From contig CANJRD010000014.1 in assembly GCA_947476695.1 (NCBI GenBank), positions 1 to 64,000 of the forward strand: 64,000 nt of DNA, in the 5' to 3' direction. The stretch's first letter is position 1. Each line of letters begins with the position of its first letter. Shown here one piece after another: positions 16,877 through 25,238 of this stretch. A model generated the notes under the pieces. That model had not been told where the DNA came from and did not search any database. It saw only the letters and a list, made by a program, of their open reading frames with translations. The DNA comes from Rhodospirillaceae bacterium. Lineage in GTDB: Bacteria > Pseudomonadota > Alphaproteobacteria > Rhodospirillales > Rhodospirillaceae. Position numbers and translations under genes: made by a program.

Positions 16877-18060
16877 ATCGCATCGCGTACCTGCTTTGTG
16901 AGCTGAAGGCCCGCGACTTCGCGGCGCGATTGATGATCGCGGAAGAAATCCTGAATCGGGGATGCCCCGTTGTCGTCGGTCAGCGCTGGTCTATCGTTTT
17001 CAATGCGCCCTACGCCCCGCGCGGGGCTTACCTATTCCCGACTTCCAATGCCATCCAGGCCGCCAGCATGGAGGGCGTGAAGTCTGCCGGGCACGTCATC
17101 GCCGCGGCGGATGAAGAAGCCCTCGCACTATCCGGCGACGCGGTTCTTCTGAACGTGGCGCCTGCGACACTCGATCGGGCGGTCTTCTTCACTCACAGCA
17201 CCGCCCAGCATGAGGTGCTGCAGAAGAGATATCCCAAGGCCGATTTTCGTCTGACCGGATCCGCACGCGTCGATCTATTGCTGCGTGAAGCGGCTGAGCC
17301 CGTTAGAGAGACGGGCTATATCCTGTTCAACACGAACTTCCCGATGACGAACGGTCTTTGGGGTGATCGCGCCGCCTCGGCCGAGCCGCTGCGTCAGGCG
17401 GGTCTGACGGACATCGAGGAGCGCTTTGCCTTCGAGGAAGCGCGTAAGGCGGGGCTGATTCCCGTAATCGAGAATGCTCTGAAATCGCTCTCGGTCCCGA
17501 TTGTCATCAGGCCGCACCCGGCGGAAAGCCCCGCCATGTGGCATGAGCTCGCCAAAGACTATCCGCAAGCGCGCGTGATCGTCGGTGAACAGCCCGGGCC
17601 GTGGATCGCGGGCGCAAGCATCGTCGTGCATGCCGACTGCACGACTGGCCTCGAGGCCGCGCTGATGGGCAGGCCGGTGCTCAACATCAGCACGCACGGC
17701 TGGGGCCACAAATTCCTGATGCGTACCGTCAATCCGACCGTGACGTCGGCGGCGGCCGGATGGGACGCCCTGCGCGCCTTTCTCGCGGGCGCTCCCTTAC
17801 CGGCACCCATCCAGGCGACTGTCACAACGCTTCCCCCCGGTGGGGCGCGGCAAACGGCCGTGACCATGCTCGCGCTGCTTGACGCAGCCGGTGCTAAGCC
17901 GCTCGGCGGACAGTTCCGCTGGGAAAAGGTCACGCGCCCCGATGTGCTGAAGCATAAGTTCAGCGCAAGCCGATCCGAGGTGGAGCAGCAGATGAAGGGT
18001 CTTTGCGCTGCGATCCATGAGATCGACGATTCCACCTTTCTTCTTCTGCCCAAGACATAA
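16873..18060 (+). CDS. surface carbohydrate biosynthesis protein, GT-B-like
   Basis: A 395-residue cytosolic protein resembling the surface carbohydrate biosynthesis family, distantly related to CDP-glycerol-type GT-B transferases. The N-terminal half begins IAYLLCELKARDFAARLMIA and includes VFFTHSTAQHEVL and FRLTGSARVDLL. The C-terminal half has a donor-site style stretch with VIRPHPAES, VVHADCTTGLEAALMGRPV and ISTHGW. It is the last gene of the five-gene operon, overlaps the second GT61 by four bases, and is followed at once by a strong terminator. The substrate cannot be inferred. Confidence 0.68.
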   Translation: MNRIAYLLCELKARDFAARLMIAEEILNRGCPVVVGQRWSIVFNAPYAPRGAYLFPTSNAIQAASMEGVKSAGHVIAAADEEALALSGDAVLLNVAPATLDRAVFFTHSTAQHEVLQKRYPKADFRLTGSARVDLLLREAAEPVRETGYILFNTNFPMTNGLWGDRAASAEPLRQAGLTDIEERFAFEEARKAGLIPVIENALKSLSVPIVIRPHPAESPAMWHELAKDYPQARVIVGEQPGPWIAGASIVVHADCTTGLEAALMGRPVLNISTHGWGHKFLMRTVNPTVTSAAAGWDALRAFLAGAPLPAPIQATVTTLPPGGARQTAVTMLALLDAAGAKPLGGQFRWEKVTRPDVLKHKFSASRSEVEQQMKGLCAAIHEIDDSTFLLLPKT

Positions 18061-18090
18061 AAAAGGGCGCCTTATCGGGCGCCCTTTTTG
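18061..18090. terminator. bidirectional intrinsic terminator
   Basis: A 10-bp stem (18061-18070 with 18079-18088), extended by a C-G pair, encloses a six-base loop. It has A-run and T-run arms, starting AAAAGGGCGC and ending GCGCCCTTTTT. It lies between the convergent glycan operon and methyltransferase gene and would stop transcription from both sides. Confidence 0.88.
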
Positions 18091-18111
18091 TCGTCTTGTG
18101 GATGCTGCGCG

Positions 18112-19311
18112 CTACTTGCGTGCCCCGAACACGAACCAACCGCCCTGGCCGTGCTTCGGCGCTTCGATCTCGCCAGCGAAGAACTTCGTATAGTTTTCTT
18201 CGCCGAAGGTGCCGAGGTTCGGCACGGTGGTCTCGAAGCAGTTCTCGGCCACGAAGCCCGCGCGCGCCATGATCTCCATGGGGTCCTGCGACCGGAACAT
18301 GGTGTAGGCGGGCTCGTTGTTGTTTTCTGTGTCCCAATTCCAGAAGAAGTTGTCCCAAGCTGTCGTGGACTTCTCCGGTGGTAGTTCCATGTGGACCATG
18401 ATCCCACCCGGGGCCAGCAGACGATAGCACTCCTGGATGATACGGCGCGTCACCGGCACCGGAACTTCGTGGAAGAAGAAGCTCGACGTGATCAGGTCGA
18501 AGGACCCGTCGGCGAAATTGGTCTTCTCGGCGTTCTGCTGGCTGAAGTGCACCGGATAGCCGCGATACTCCGCCATGGCATGCCCATAGCGTAAAACCGG
18601 GGCCCCCACATCGATCGCATAAGCTTCAAGGCCGGGGTAATAGTCGATGTAGGGGAAGAAGTTTTTGCCCGACGTCGTTCCCATGTCGAGGGCGCGTTTC
18701 GGCTTGAAATCGGGATACTTACCCTTCAGCCAGCGGCCGATCGACATCGCCACCCCGCCGCCCGGGGTTTCTTTGCGATGGGGCAGGGCACCGCTGAAGA
18801 CCTTGCCGCCCCACTCGGTCACCGCGCCTTGCGCGACATCATCCGACGTCCATTCCGAATGGAAGCATCCTGGGATCAAGTGCACGTCCTGTGTGGTGAC
18901 GTACTTGGGGACCTCGAAATTCGGATCGACCGTGAGCGAGCCGCCCGCCGGATTATGCGCGTTTGCAAACTGCCCTGCCGAGATCATCTCCGGTAGCGCG
19001 CGTTCCACGGTGTCCTGCACGGAGTTGAAACTCATCTCCTGCGCGTTGTAACGCATGCTCGAATAGAAGCGGTATGACGGCTGCGGCTCCATCGACTTCT
19101 CGATCTCGCGCCAGGTCTCCGGCGACGTCCCGGTCTTCGCCGCGGTCTGCGGCTTCACGTGTTCATAGAAATCGCGGCGCATATCCTCGCGCATGTCGAG
19201 GATGACATGCTTGCGCAGCATACTGACGAGGCGCATCCGCGCGAACTCGTCGTGCGTCGGCGCGAAGGCGGCGTCGATATTCGGAACGTTGGCCAACGGG
19301 GCTTCAGGCAT
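18112..19311 (-). CDS. class I SAM-dependent methyltransferase
   Basis: A 399-residue cytosolic protein. The N-terminal half (to about residue 200) is a family-specific region with no known motif. The Rossmann core follows: motif I variant ALDMGTTSGKNFF, an acidic residue in AYAIDVGAPVL, the DLITSSFFFHEV segment and LAPGGIMVHMELP. A GAGGAG ribosome-binding site precedes the ATG. The gene stands alone between the glycan operon and an MFS gene in divergent orientation. The methyl acceptor is unknown. Confidence 0.8.
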   Translation of the reverse strand: MPEAPLANVPNIDAAFAPTHDEFARMRLVSMLRKHVILDMREDMRRDFYEHVKPQTAAKTGTSPETWREIEKSMEPQPSYRFYSSMRYNAQEMSFNSVQDTVERALPEMISAGQFANAHNPAGGSLTVDPNFEVPKYVTTQDVHLIPGCFHSEWTSDDVAQGAVTEWGGKVFSGALPHRKETPGGGVAMSIGRWLKGKYPDFKPKRALDMGTTSGKNFFPYIDYYPGLEAYAIDVGAPVLRYGHAMAEYRGYPVHFSQQNAEKTNFADGSFDLITSSFFFHEVPVPVTRRIIQECYRLLAPGGIMVHMELPPEKSTTAWDNFFWNWDTENNNEPAYTMFRSQDPMEIMARAGFVAENCFETTVPNLGTFGEENYTKFFAGEIEAPKHGQGGWFVFGARK

Positions 19312-19563
19312 TGCGGCACTCCTCGAAACATTCCCGACGGGGCTATCTTACGGCTGCCGGCGGGGACAGTCATTGATATGGGTTGCCCCATGATACAATA
19401 AAAGCTCGACGCGCTGCATCGGTTCGACGCAAGGCAGGGGCGCGGTAACAGCGGGCCGTTTATGGCCGATCCGGGGTGCGATGTTCACGCTAAAGCCTTG
19501 GTGCGGCGCGCTCCGTGAGCGATCCTTTCGATGTTTTAAGGCCTGTGCTTTAAGTACACCGTC

Positions 19564-20808
19564 ATGAACGCCTGGATCGCCTTCCTGCGCACGAATGCGC
19601 GACTGCTCAGCTTCGGCTTTACGTTCAATCTCTGTCTGGCCTGCGGACAGACGTATTTCATTTCTTTGTTCAACGGCGAGATGCAGGCGGCGCTGGGCCT
19701 CAATCACGGTCAGATGGCCAGCCTCTTCGGCATGGCAACGCTTGTCGGGTCGTTCGGGATCGCGCCGGCCGGGCGTCTATTGGATCGTCTCGACCTACGG
19801 GTTTTCGTCGCCGGGCTTCTGATCGGGAGTGCAGGCTCGTTCGCGCTGGTGGCCGCGGCGAAGTCATCCTTCATGCTGTTCCTCGGCCTGGTTGGCGTGC
19901 GCATGATGGCCGGCTCCGTGATGATGCTATGCACCATGGCGACAATGGCCCGCTATTTCGAGGCGACGCGCGGCCGGGCGGCGGCGGTGGCCAATATGGG
20001 CTTCACCGCCGGGTATGCGATCTTCCCGTTTATCATCGCCATTCTTCTGAATACAGTCGGATGGCGCGAGGCCTGGGCGATATTCGCGATCGCCTTTGTC
20101 GTTGTCGTGTTGCCACTGACAATGTGGCAGCTGCGCGGACATGGTGAGCGGCATCGCCAGTATCTCAAACATCTCGAATCACTAAGCACGGCCAATGCGG
20201 CGGACACGCGCGAGCACTACACTCTCGGCCAGGTGCTGCGCGACAGCAGGTTTTATCTGATCATTCCCGGCCTGCTCGTCGTGCCCTGCATTCTATTTAC
20301 GTTCCAGTATCACCAGCTCGCGCTGGTGGAGGAAAAGCACTGGGATCTGCACGCCTTTGCCGGCGCATATCTCCTGTTCGCGGCGACGTCGTTTGTCGCG
20401 AATGTCATCGCGGGTGTCTTGGTGGACCGATGGGGATCGCGTGCGCTAACCGAAATCTATCTGTGGCCGATGGTGCCCGCCTTGGCTTTGGTGGCCTGGG
20501 TGGGTGGCAGTTGGGCGATCCCGTTCTATATGATCTTCACCGCCCTTACTTTTGGCCTCAATCTTGTGACGGGAATCACGGTGTGGTCCGAGCTTTATGG
20601 CACGCGCCATATCGGTGCGATCCGCGGGTTCAATGCGATGTTGAACACGCTGGTCGCGTCCTTGGGTGGCGTTGTTGTTGGCTTCCTGATCGACCGCGGC
20701 GTTTTGCTTGCGACCCAGGCGATCTACAGCATGGCGCTCGTGATTGCGGCGGCGCTGTTACTGCACAAAGTCGGAAGCAAGTTGCCGCGCAAGCATCGCG
20801 CGGGCTAG
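19564..20808 (+). CDS. MFS transporter
   Basis: A 414-residue inner-membrane protein with about twelve hydrophobic helices. It has the loop-2 type motif GRLLDRLDLR near residue 75, the mid-protein charged loop (HGERHRQYLKHLESL), and GVLVDRWGSR, the second-half copy of the MFS signature. The pattern resembles oxalate/formate or monocarboxylate-type carriers, but the substrate cannot be fixed. No clear ribosome-binding site precedes the ATG. It ends seven bases before the convergent hypothetical gene. Confidence 0.8.
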   Translation: MNAWIAFLRTNARLLSFGFTFNLCLACGQTYFISLFNGEMQAALGLNHGQMASLFGMATLVGSFGIAPAGRLLDRLDLRVFVAGLLIGSAGSFALVAAAKSSFMLFLGLVGVRMMAGSVMMLCTMATMARYFEATRGRAAAVANMGFTAGYAIFPFIIAILLNTVGWREAWAIFAIAFVVVVLPLTMWQLRGHGERHRQYLKHLESLSTANAADTREHYTLGQVLRDSRFYLIIPGLLVVPCILFTFQYHQLALVEEKHWDLHAFAGAYLLFAATSFVANVIAGVLVDRWGSRALTEIYLWPMVPALALVAWVGGSWAIPFYMIFTALTFGLNLVTGITVWSELYGTRHIGAIRGFNAMLNTLVASLGGVVVGFLIDRGVLLATQAIYSMALVIAAALLLHKVGSKLPRKHRAG

Positions 20809-20815
20809 CCGGAAG

Positions 20816-21625
20816 CTAAATCAACGATTCAGCGCGCCTTAGTTGGCGGCGTTTACGGCGCGGCGGCTCGACAGGTGCGGGCGGCGCTGTGAAGAAAGTC
20901 TCTTCCGGCTCCTCGGGCTCGGGCTCCGGGGGAATGTACAGAACGAACTTCTGCTGGAACGCGCGCCACCAATCCTGAATGCCGACAGCCAGCGGTTCGC
21001 CAAGGGTGTGGCGAAACGCCTTGTCCAGCATCAGATCGCGCGTTGCTTCGTTCTGATGCAGTTCAAGGTGCCGAAGGATGGCCTTCGTGACGAGGTCATA
21101 GGGCTTTTTCTGCTGCGCCCCTGTGCTCGCCGCTTCGATGCGTCCGATCAGGTCGAACAGCATATCCGACATAAGCCGATCGTTGCGGCCGGCCGCCATA
21201 TCCAGCTGGTCGCCAATCGCGGCCAGCAGTTCGTTGGCCTCTGCTGGCGTGTAAACCTGACGGATGCGCGCTGACTCAAGCGCGACGACGCCGGTCAGGT
21301 AATAATCTTCCACCGGGTACAGATCGAAGAATTGCTTGCGGGCATCGACCCCAAGACAGTCGGCGAGAGCGTTCTCGAGATGCTGCCGCCATAATCCGCT
21401 GGTGCGCGCGGCGGTCGAGGCCATGGTACCCAGGAAAGTCTTTGCGGCTTCGTCCGCGGTCACGGCGTTCTCGGGCAGTTGGTGGCGGAAGGGGAAAATC
21501 ATGCGCAGCGCCGCGCGTCGCAGCGTACCCACAAGGCCGCTCTTGGCTTTGTGGCTGGACTGTTCAGGAGCAGATGAAGACGGCTCTGGCGCCTTTGCGC
21601 CTCGGCCTTGTGTCGCAAACTTCAA
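20816..21625 (-). CDS. hypothetical soluble protein with charged C-terminal tail
   Basis: About 269 residues from a TTG at 21625 preceded by GGGGGATACCC. The frame is open to 21931, but the extra part is Arg/Cys/Ser-rich and does not look coding. The core (SGLWRQHLENALADCLGVDA, then EDYYLTGVVALESARIRQVY) is helical and cytosolic. The end is Pro/Glu-rich (EPEPEEPEETFF) and finishes with a basic RRKRRQLRR. No family is recognised, and the start is uncertain. Confidence 0.55.
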   Translation of the reverse strand: MKFATQGRGAKAPEPSSSAPEQSSHKAKSGLVGTLRRAALRMIFPFRHQLPENAVTADEAAKTFLGTMASTAARTSGLWRQHLENALADCLGVDARKQFFDLYPVEDYYLTGVVALESARIRQVYTPAEANELLAAIGDQLDMAAGRNDRLMSDMLFDLIGRIEAASTGAQQKKPYDLVTKAILRHLELHQNEATRDLMLDKAFRHTLGEPLAVGIQDWWRAFQQKFVLYIPPEPEPEEPEETFFTAPPAPVEPPRRKRRQLRRAESLI

Positions 21626-21897
21626 GGGTATCCCCCAGCCCGAGCGCGCATCATTAAGCGGTGCGCTTGTCGGGCACGTGAATCTGCCACGATTACAACG
21701 AGCAGACCAGCGCTGCAGACTTCGACAGATTCGTCGCGCAACGCTTTTGGGCCGAAACGACACGCACTTTTCCGCCATTTCTTGGCGGCATGATTCCCTG
21801 CGTAGCGGAAAATATTGAGCGACACCGCCGCGATATCGACCGCCATATTCCCGCCGGGTTCGCGGCCGATACTGATACGCGTTCAAGGAGCATGACG

Positions 21898-22167
21898 ATG
21901 AAGCTGATTGTGATCGCGATGTTGCTGACAACCTCTACGACAATGGCCGTCGCCGCCGAACCGTCGGCGCCATCTCTGCGCGAGAAGTGCGGCGACGACA
22001 TTAAAAAGCTCTGTGCTGCCGTACCGCAGGGCGAAGGTCGCATCATTCAGTGCTTGGTCCAGAATACTGACAAGCTTTCGCAAGGCTGTCGCAACTCGCT
22101 AGATGCGATGCGTCGGCCGCTAGAACGGCCAAATAGCATCAGCCCGAACAGCGCGCGACCGAACTGA
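21898..22167 (+). CDS. small secreted cysteine-rich repeat protein
   Basis: An 89-residue protein with a clear signal peptide (MKLIVIAMLLTTSTTMAVAA) and a short mature domain carrying two Cys pairs: KCGDDIKKLC and QCLVQNTDKLSQGC. This spacing resembles the cysteine-rich repeat (PF00839-like) of small periplasmic proteins. The ATG at 21898 has AAGGAG seven bases upstream; the in-frame ATG at 21892 is too close to it. Role unknown. Confidence 0.72.
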   Translation: MKLIVIAMLLTTSTTMAVAAEPSAPSLREKCGDDIKKLCAAVPQGEGRIIQCLVQNTDKLSQGCRNSLDAMRRPLERPNSISPNSARPN

Positions 22168-22177
22168 AGTCGGTCGC
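22155..22177 (+). terminator. intrinsic terminator of the cysteine-rich gene
   Basis: An 8-bp stem (22155-22162 with 22170-22177) and a seven-base loop spans the stop codon, followed by TAAATTTT. It is short but placed correctly between convergent genes. Confidence 0.5.
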
Positions 22178-23019
22178 TAAATTTTCTGAAACGCGGCGTC
22201 ACGTCCGAAGAAGGTGGACGCCAATGGTGTGATCTCTTCCGCGTCACCGCTTGTCAGGAACGACACCTTCCCGCGCTTGCGCGGTACATCGATGTCCGGC
22301 CGCCGCCTCAGGTAGTCGCTAAGGCTCGCGGCAACGAGATCGGGCTGAGATACGACCTCAATTCCCTGCGGCAAGGCGTCAACGAACATGTCCGCGACCA
22401 GCGGATAGTGTGTGCAGCCCAGCATCACTGCATCCGGCTCGTGCCCGTTCAGTTCGCTCATCAAAGTGCTGACGTGCCCCCGCACGGCCTCGCGCAAGAC
22501 GGCACGTGACGCCCCGGCCTCAATCAATTGCACCAGTCCCGTGCAAGCGTGCTGGATCACGTTGATCTCCGGCGCGCGCTTGTGAATTTCTTCGGGATAG
22601 GCGTTGCTCGCGACCGTCCGGCGCGTCGCGAATACGATCAGTCTGCGCGTCGCTTGCTCGCGTGGCGTTTGCGTGCGGTCTTCCATGCGCCAGGGCTCGC
22701 CGGTCACACCTTCGACGGTCGGTACCAGCACGCCCAGAATGCGGTGATCGGGTGCATGCATCGGCAGCCAGTCCTGCTGCAGCGTTCGTAACGCCACCGC
22801 GGCCGCGGTATTGCAGGCAAGCAGGACCAGCCTGCATCCACGCGCGAAAAGCGCGGCGACTGCGTCTCGGGTCAAGGCGATGACTTCCGCAGGCGTACGA
22901 TCTCCATAAGGCGCGTTCGCGTGATCCCCAAAGTAGAGGAAGTCGCGGTCAGGGAGGCGCTCGGTCAAAGCGCGCAGGATCGTCAAACCACCGTGACCGG
23001 AATCGAAAACGCCGATCAT
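22177..23019 (-). CDS. murI: glutamate racemase
   Basis: Interconverts L- and D-glutamate to supply D-Glu for peptidoglycan. The 280-residue protein has the start signature GVFDSGHGGLTIL, catalytic Cys69 in LLACNTAAAVAL and catalytic Cys202 in MLGCTHYPLV. His203 follows the second cysteine as in the family. Its start overlaps the end of gph by four bases (ATGA), so the two are co-translated. Function is cytosolic and normally essential. Confidence 0.92.
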   Translation of the reverse strand: MIGVFDSGHGGLTILRALTERLPDRDFLYFGDHANAPYGDRTPAEVIALTRDAVAALFARGCRLVLLACNTAAAVALRTLQQDWLPMHAPDHRILGVLVPTVEGVTGEPWRMEDRTQTPREQATRRLIVFATRRTVASNAYPEEIHKRAPEINVIQHACTGLVQLIEAGASRAVLREAVRGHVSTLMSELNGHEPDAVMLGCTHYPLVADMFVDALPQGIEVVSQPDLVAASLSDYLRRRPDIDVPRKRGKVSFLTSGDAEEITPLASTFFGRDAAFQKI

Positions 23020-23705
23020 CCGAGCACCAGCGCGCCGACTTCAGCGATGGAGTCGAGGACAAACGCGGCGCCCAGGCTGTCCACCGGTTCCCGGCTGTAA
23101 CCATGCCGTAAGATGGCGACGGGGCACCCGGCCGCCTGTGCGGTGCGGGCATCGGTCCCGGAATCGCCGACCATTAATACGCGCGCGGGCGCGACGCCGA
23201 TGAGGCGACAGGCTTCCAACAGCGGCTCGGCTGCGGGCTTCAGTCCGAACCTGCCATCGCCGCCGATCACCGCCACAAAGCATGCCTCTAACTGGAACTG
23301 TGCTAGTACCTGGTGGGTGATGGCCGTCGGCTTGTTGGTGCAGATGGCCATCGGGATATCATGGCGACGCAAGGTGCCGATCATCTCCGCAGCACCGGGA
23401 TACAGGGCAGTGTCGGGCGATCCGCGGCGTTCGTAGGTCGCGACATATCGCGCGGTTAACGCGTGGACCTGTGCGACGTCCAGCGGGCGGCCGCGTGCGG
23501 CGAATGAGTCACCGATCAATCGTTCTGCGCCCGTGCCGATGAACCGTCCCGCTTCGGGGATTGTGAAGGGCGCCAGGCCCTCTTCGACCAGCACGATATT
23601 CAAGGCCGCCGCGATATCGGGCGAGGAGTGGATCAATGTGCCGTCGAGATCGAAGACGACGCCGGCGAACCGGCAGGCTTTCTGAGACACGTTCAGGATA
23701 TCCAA
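23016..23705 (-). CDS. gph: phosphoglycolate phosphatase-like HAD hydrolase
   Basis: A 229-residue cytosolic phosphatase of HAD subfamily IA. Motif I is FDLDGTLIHSSPDI with nucleophile Asp19 and Asp21; the cap domain follows; the lysine motif lies around FGLKPAAEP; the acidic motif is MVGDSGTDARTA. The sequence resembles Gph, which removes phosphate from 2-phosphoglycolate formed in DNA repair or oxygenation, but HAD specificity cannot be settled from motifs alone. It lies just upstream of murI with a four-base overlap and two bases after the histidine kinase stop region on the same strand. Confidence 0.82.
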   Translation of the reverse strand: MDILNVSQKACRFAGVVFDLDGTLIHSSPDIAAALNIVLVEEGLAPFTIPEAGRFIGTGAERLIGDSFAARGRPLDVAQVHALTARYVATYERRGSPDTALYPGAAEMIGTLRRHDIPMAICTNKPTAITHQVLAQFQLEACFVAVIGGDGRFGLKPAAEPLLEACRLIGVAPARVLMVGDSGTDARTAQAAGCPVAILRHGYSREPVDSLGAAFVLDSIAEVGALVLG

Positions 23706-23707
23706 TT

Positions 23708-25114
23708 TTAACCGGCGATCTCGCGGCTGCTGGCGAGGGCCCGGACATTCGCCAGGGCGCGGTCGCCAGGCAGCGTGATGGTCACGGTTGTGCCGCGCCC
23801 AGGCGCGCTGTCGAGTTCGAGCGTGCCGCCATGCATGCGCATGATTTCATCGGCGAGGGGAAGGCCCAGGCCCGTTCCCGGCGTTTGCCGTCGTTCCGCC
23901 TCTCGGCTTTGCACGAAGGGCTTCAGTACCTCTTGGAGTTCGTCGGCGGGGATGCCGATGCCGCGATCCACGACCTCCATCACAATCGGTCGCGGCGCAT
24001 CTGGTGGGGCCGGTCCCAGAAATGCACGCAACGTCACGGTGCTGCCGCGGTTCGAGAACTTCACCGCGTTGGACAGCAGATTGATCAGAACTTGCGTCAT
24101 GCGTCGCGCATCGACAAAGACGTCGGGCAGATCCTGCGCAAGATCGATCTCGATCTTCATACCGGCTCTTTGGCTTACCGGGTTCATTACCAAAATCGCG
24201 CGGTCGACGATGGCCGGAATTGCGCTCGCGCTTTCGTCGATGTCATGACCGCTTGCCTGGATTTTCGACAGGTCGAGGATGTCGTTGATGATGTCGACCA
24301 GATGACGTCCGCTTTGGTCGATGGCGCGGGCAAACTCGGCGTAGTGGGTGGATACCGGGCCTTTCACTTGCTCATGAATCATCTCGGAGAAGCCGATGAT
24401 GGCATTCAACGGCGTGCGCAGTTCGTGGCTCATGTTGGCCAGGAAGCGGCTCTTGGCGCGGCTTGCCGTCTCCGCGTCGTCTGCGAGGCGCGCGATGCCG
24501 AGACGCAAGCGTAAGTGATCCAGAAATGCCAAGTAGTCACGTCGCGCCGTCGTTCCTAAGAATACGGCACATATGATGAGAACGATGGCGATTGTTGCGC
24601 CAAAGTCATAAGGCGATACGGCAGCCGCGACGGCGGCCGGCGCGATCGCCAAAGCCAGAAAGGCCATCGATGCTGCCGGCAGGCCCGCCAACATGTTGAC
24701 CCCGCCGGCCGCCATGCCGATGAGAATCATACAGGTCGGTGCGCGACCGCCTTCGGGTGCCACAGACATCAGGACGTAGGCAAAGCCGCCCCAGATTGCG
24801 CCCCAGACGAGTGACGACACCACAATGCGGTTCATCGTCCGGGCGCTGGCGTGGCTCGGCCGTACCTTGTGGCGGTGTCGCAGCCAAATCCAGAACTGGA
24901 GGCAAGCCAATCCTTGGATCGCCACCGTGAAGGCGGTGATCAAGGTCGGTGCCAATTCGAAATAAGTGATCGCAAGTACAAGGGAAGAGAGCGAATGCGC
25001 TGCCGCCGACACTGGCTGGTGCCGCGCAATCGTCATCAGGCGCTCGATGTTGACTTCGCGTTCGAACTCCGGCGTTTGGGCCGGTGCCATCCATAAGCCG
25101 TGCCAGCGCGCCAC
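23708..25114 (-). CDS. membrane sensor histidine kinase
   Basis: A 468-residue kinase. Residues 40-190 form about five or six hydrophobic helices with no large periplasmic domain, so it may sense a membrane or intramembrane signal. A short linker leads to HisKA with the phospho-accepting His230 in FLANMSHELRTPLNAIIGF, and the HATPase domain has the N box LINLLSNAVKFS, G1 DRGIGIP and G2 TGLGLPL. It has no receiver domain and no response regulator beside it. The GTG at 25114 follows GGGGGA; an ATG at 25090 is the alternative. It precedes gph and murI on the same strand and could be co-transcribed. Confidence 0.87.
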   Translation of the reverse strand: MARWHGLWMAPAQTPEFEREVNIERLMTIARHQPVSAAAHSLSSLVLAITYFELAPTLITAFTVAIQGLACLQFWIWLRHRHKVRPSHASARTMNRIVVSSLVWGAIWGGFAYVLMSVAPEGGRAPTCMILIGMAAGGVNMLAGLPAASMAFLALAIAPAAVAAAVSPYDFGATIAIVLIICAVFLGTTARRDYLAFLDHLRLRLGIARLADDAETASRAKSRFLANMSHELRTPLNAIIGFSEMIHEQVKGPVSTHYAEFARAIDQSGRHLVDIINDILDLSKIQASGHDIDESASAIPAIVDRAILVMNPVSQRAGMKIEIDLAQDLPDVFVDARRMTQVLINLLSNAVKFSNRGSTVTLRAFLGPAPPDAPRPIVMEVVDRGIGIPADELQEVLKPFVQSREAERRQTPGTGLGLPLADEIMRMHGGTLELDSAPGRGTTVTITLPGDRALANVRALASSREIAG

Positions 25115-25238
25115 GCGTCCCCCGATTTCGCTAACGACGCTTCGAGCGAAGTAACGTCAGTCTAGCGAGACTTGCGCGGCGGTACATCCCCTCTGTCGCT
25201 ATCCTTCTGTCACCGCGCCGACGCGGCGCGCGGTGTCG

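Noticed and set aside
21626..21931. Upstream extension of the hypothetical gene at 20816
   Set aside because: The added sequence is rich in Arg, Ser and Cys, overlaps the promoter and start of the cysteine-rich gene and looks non-coding.
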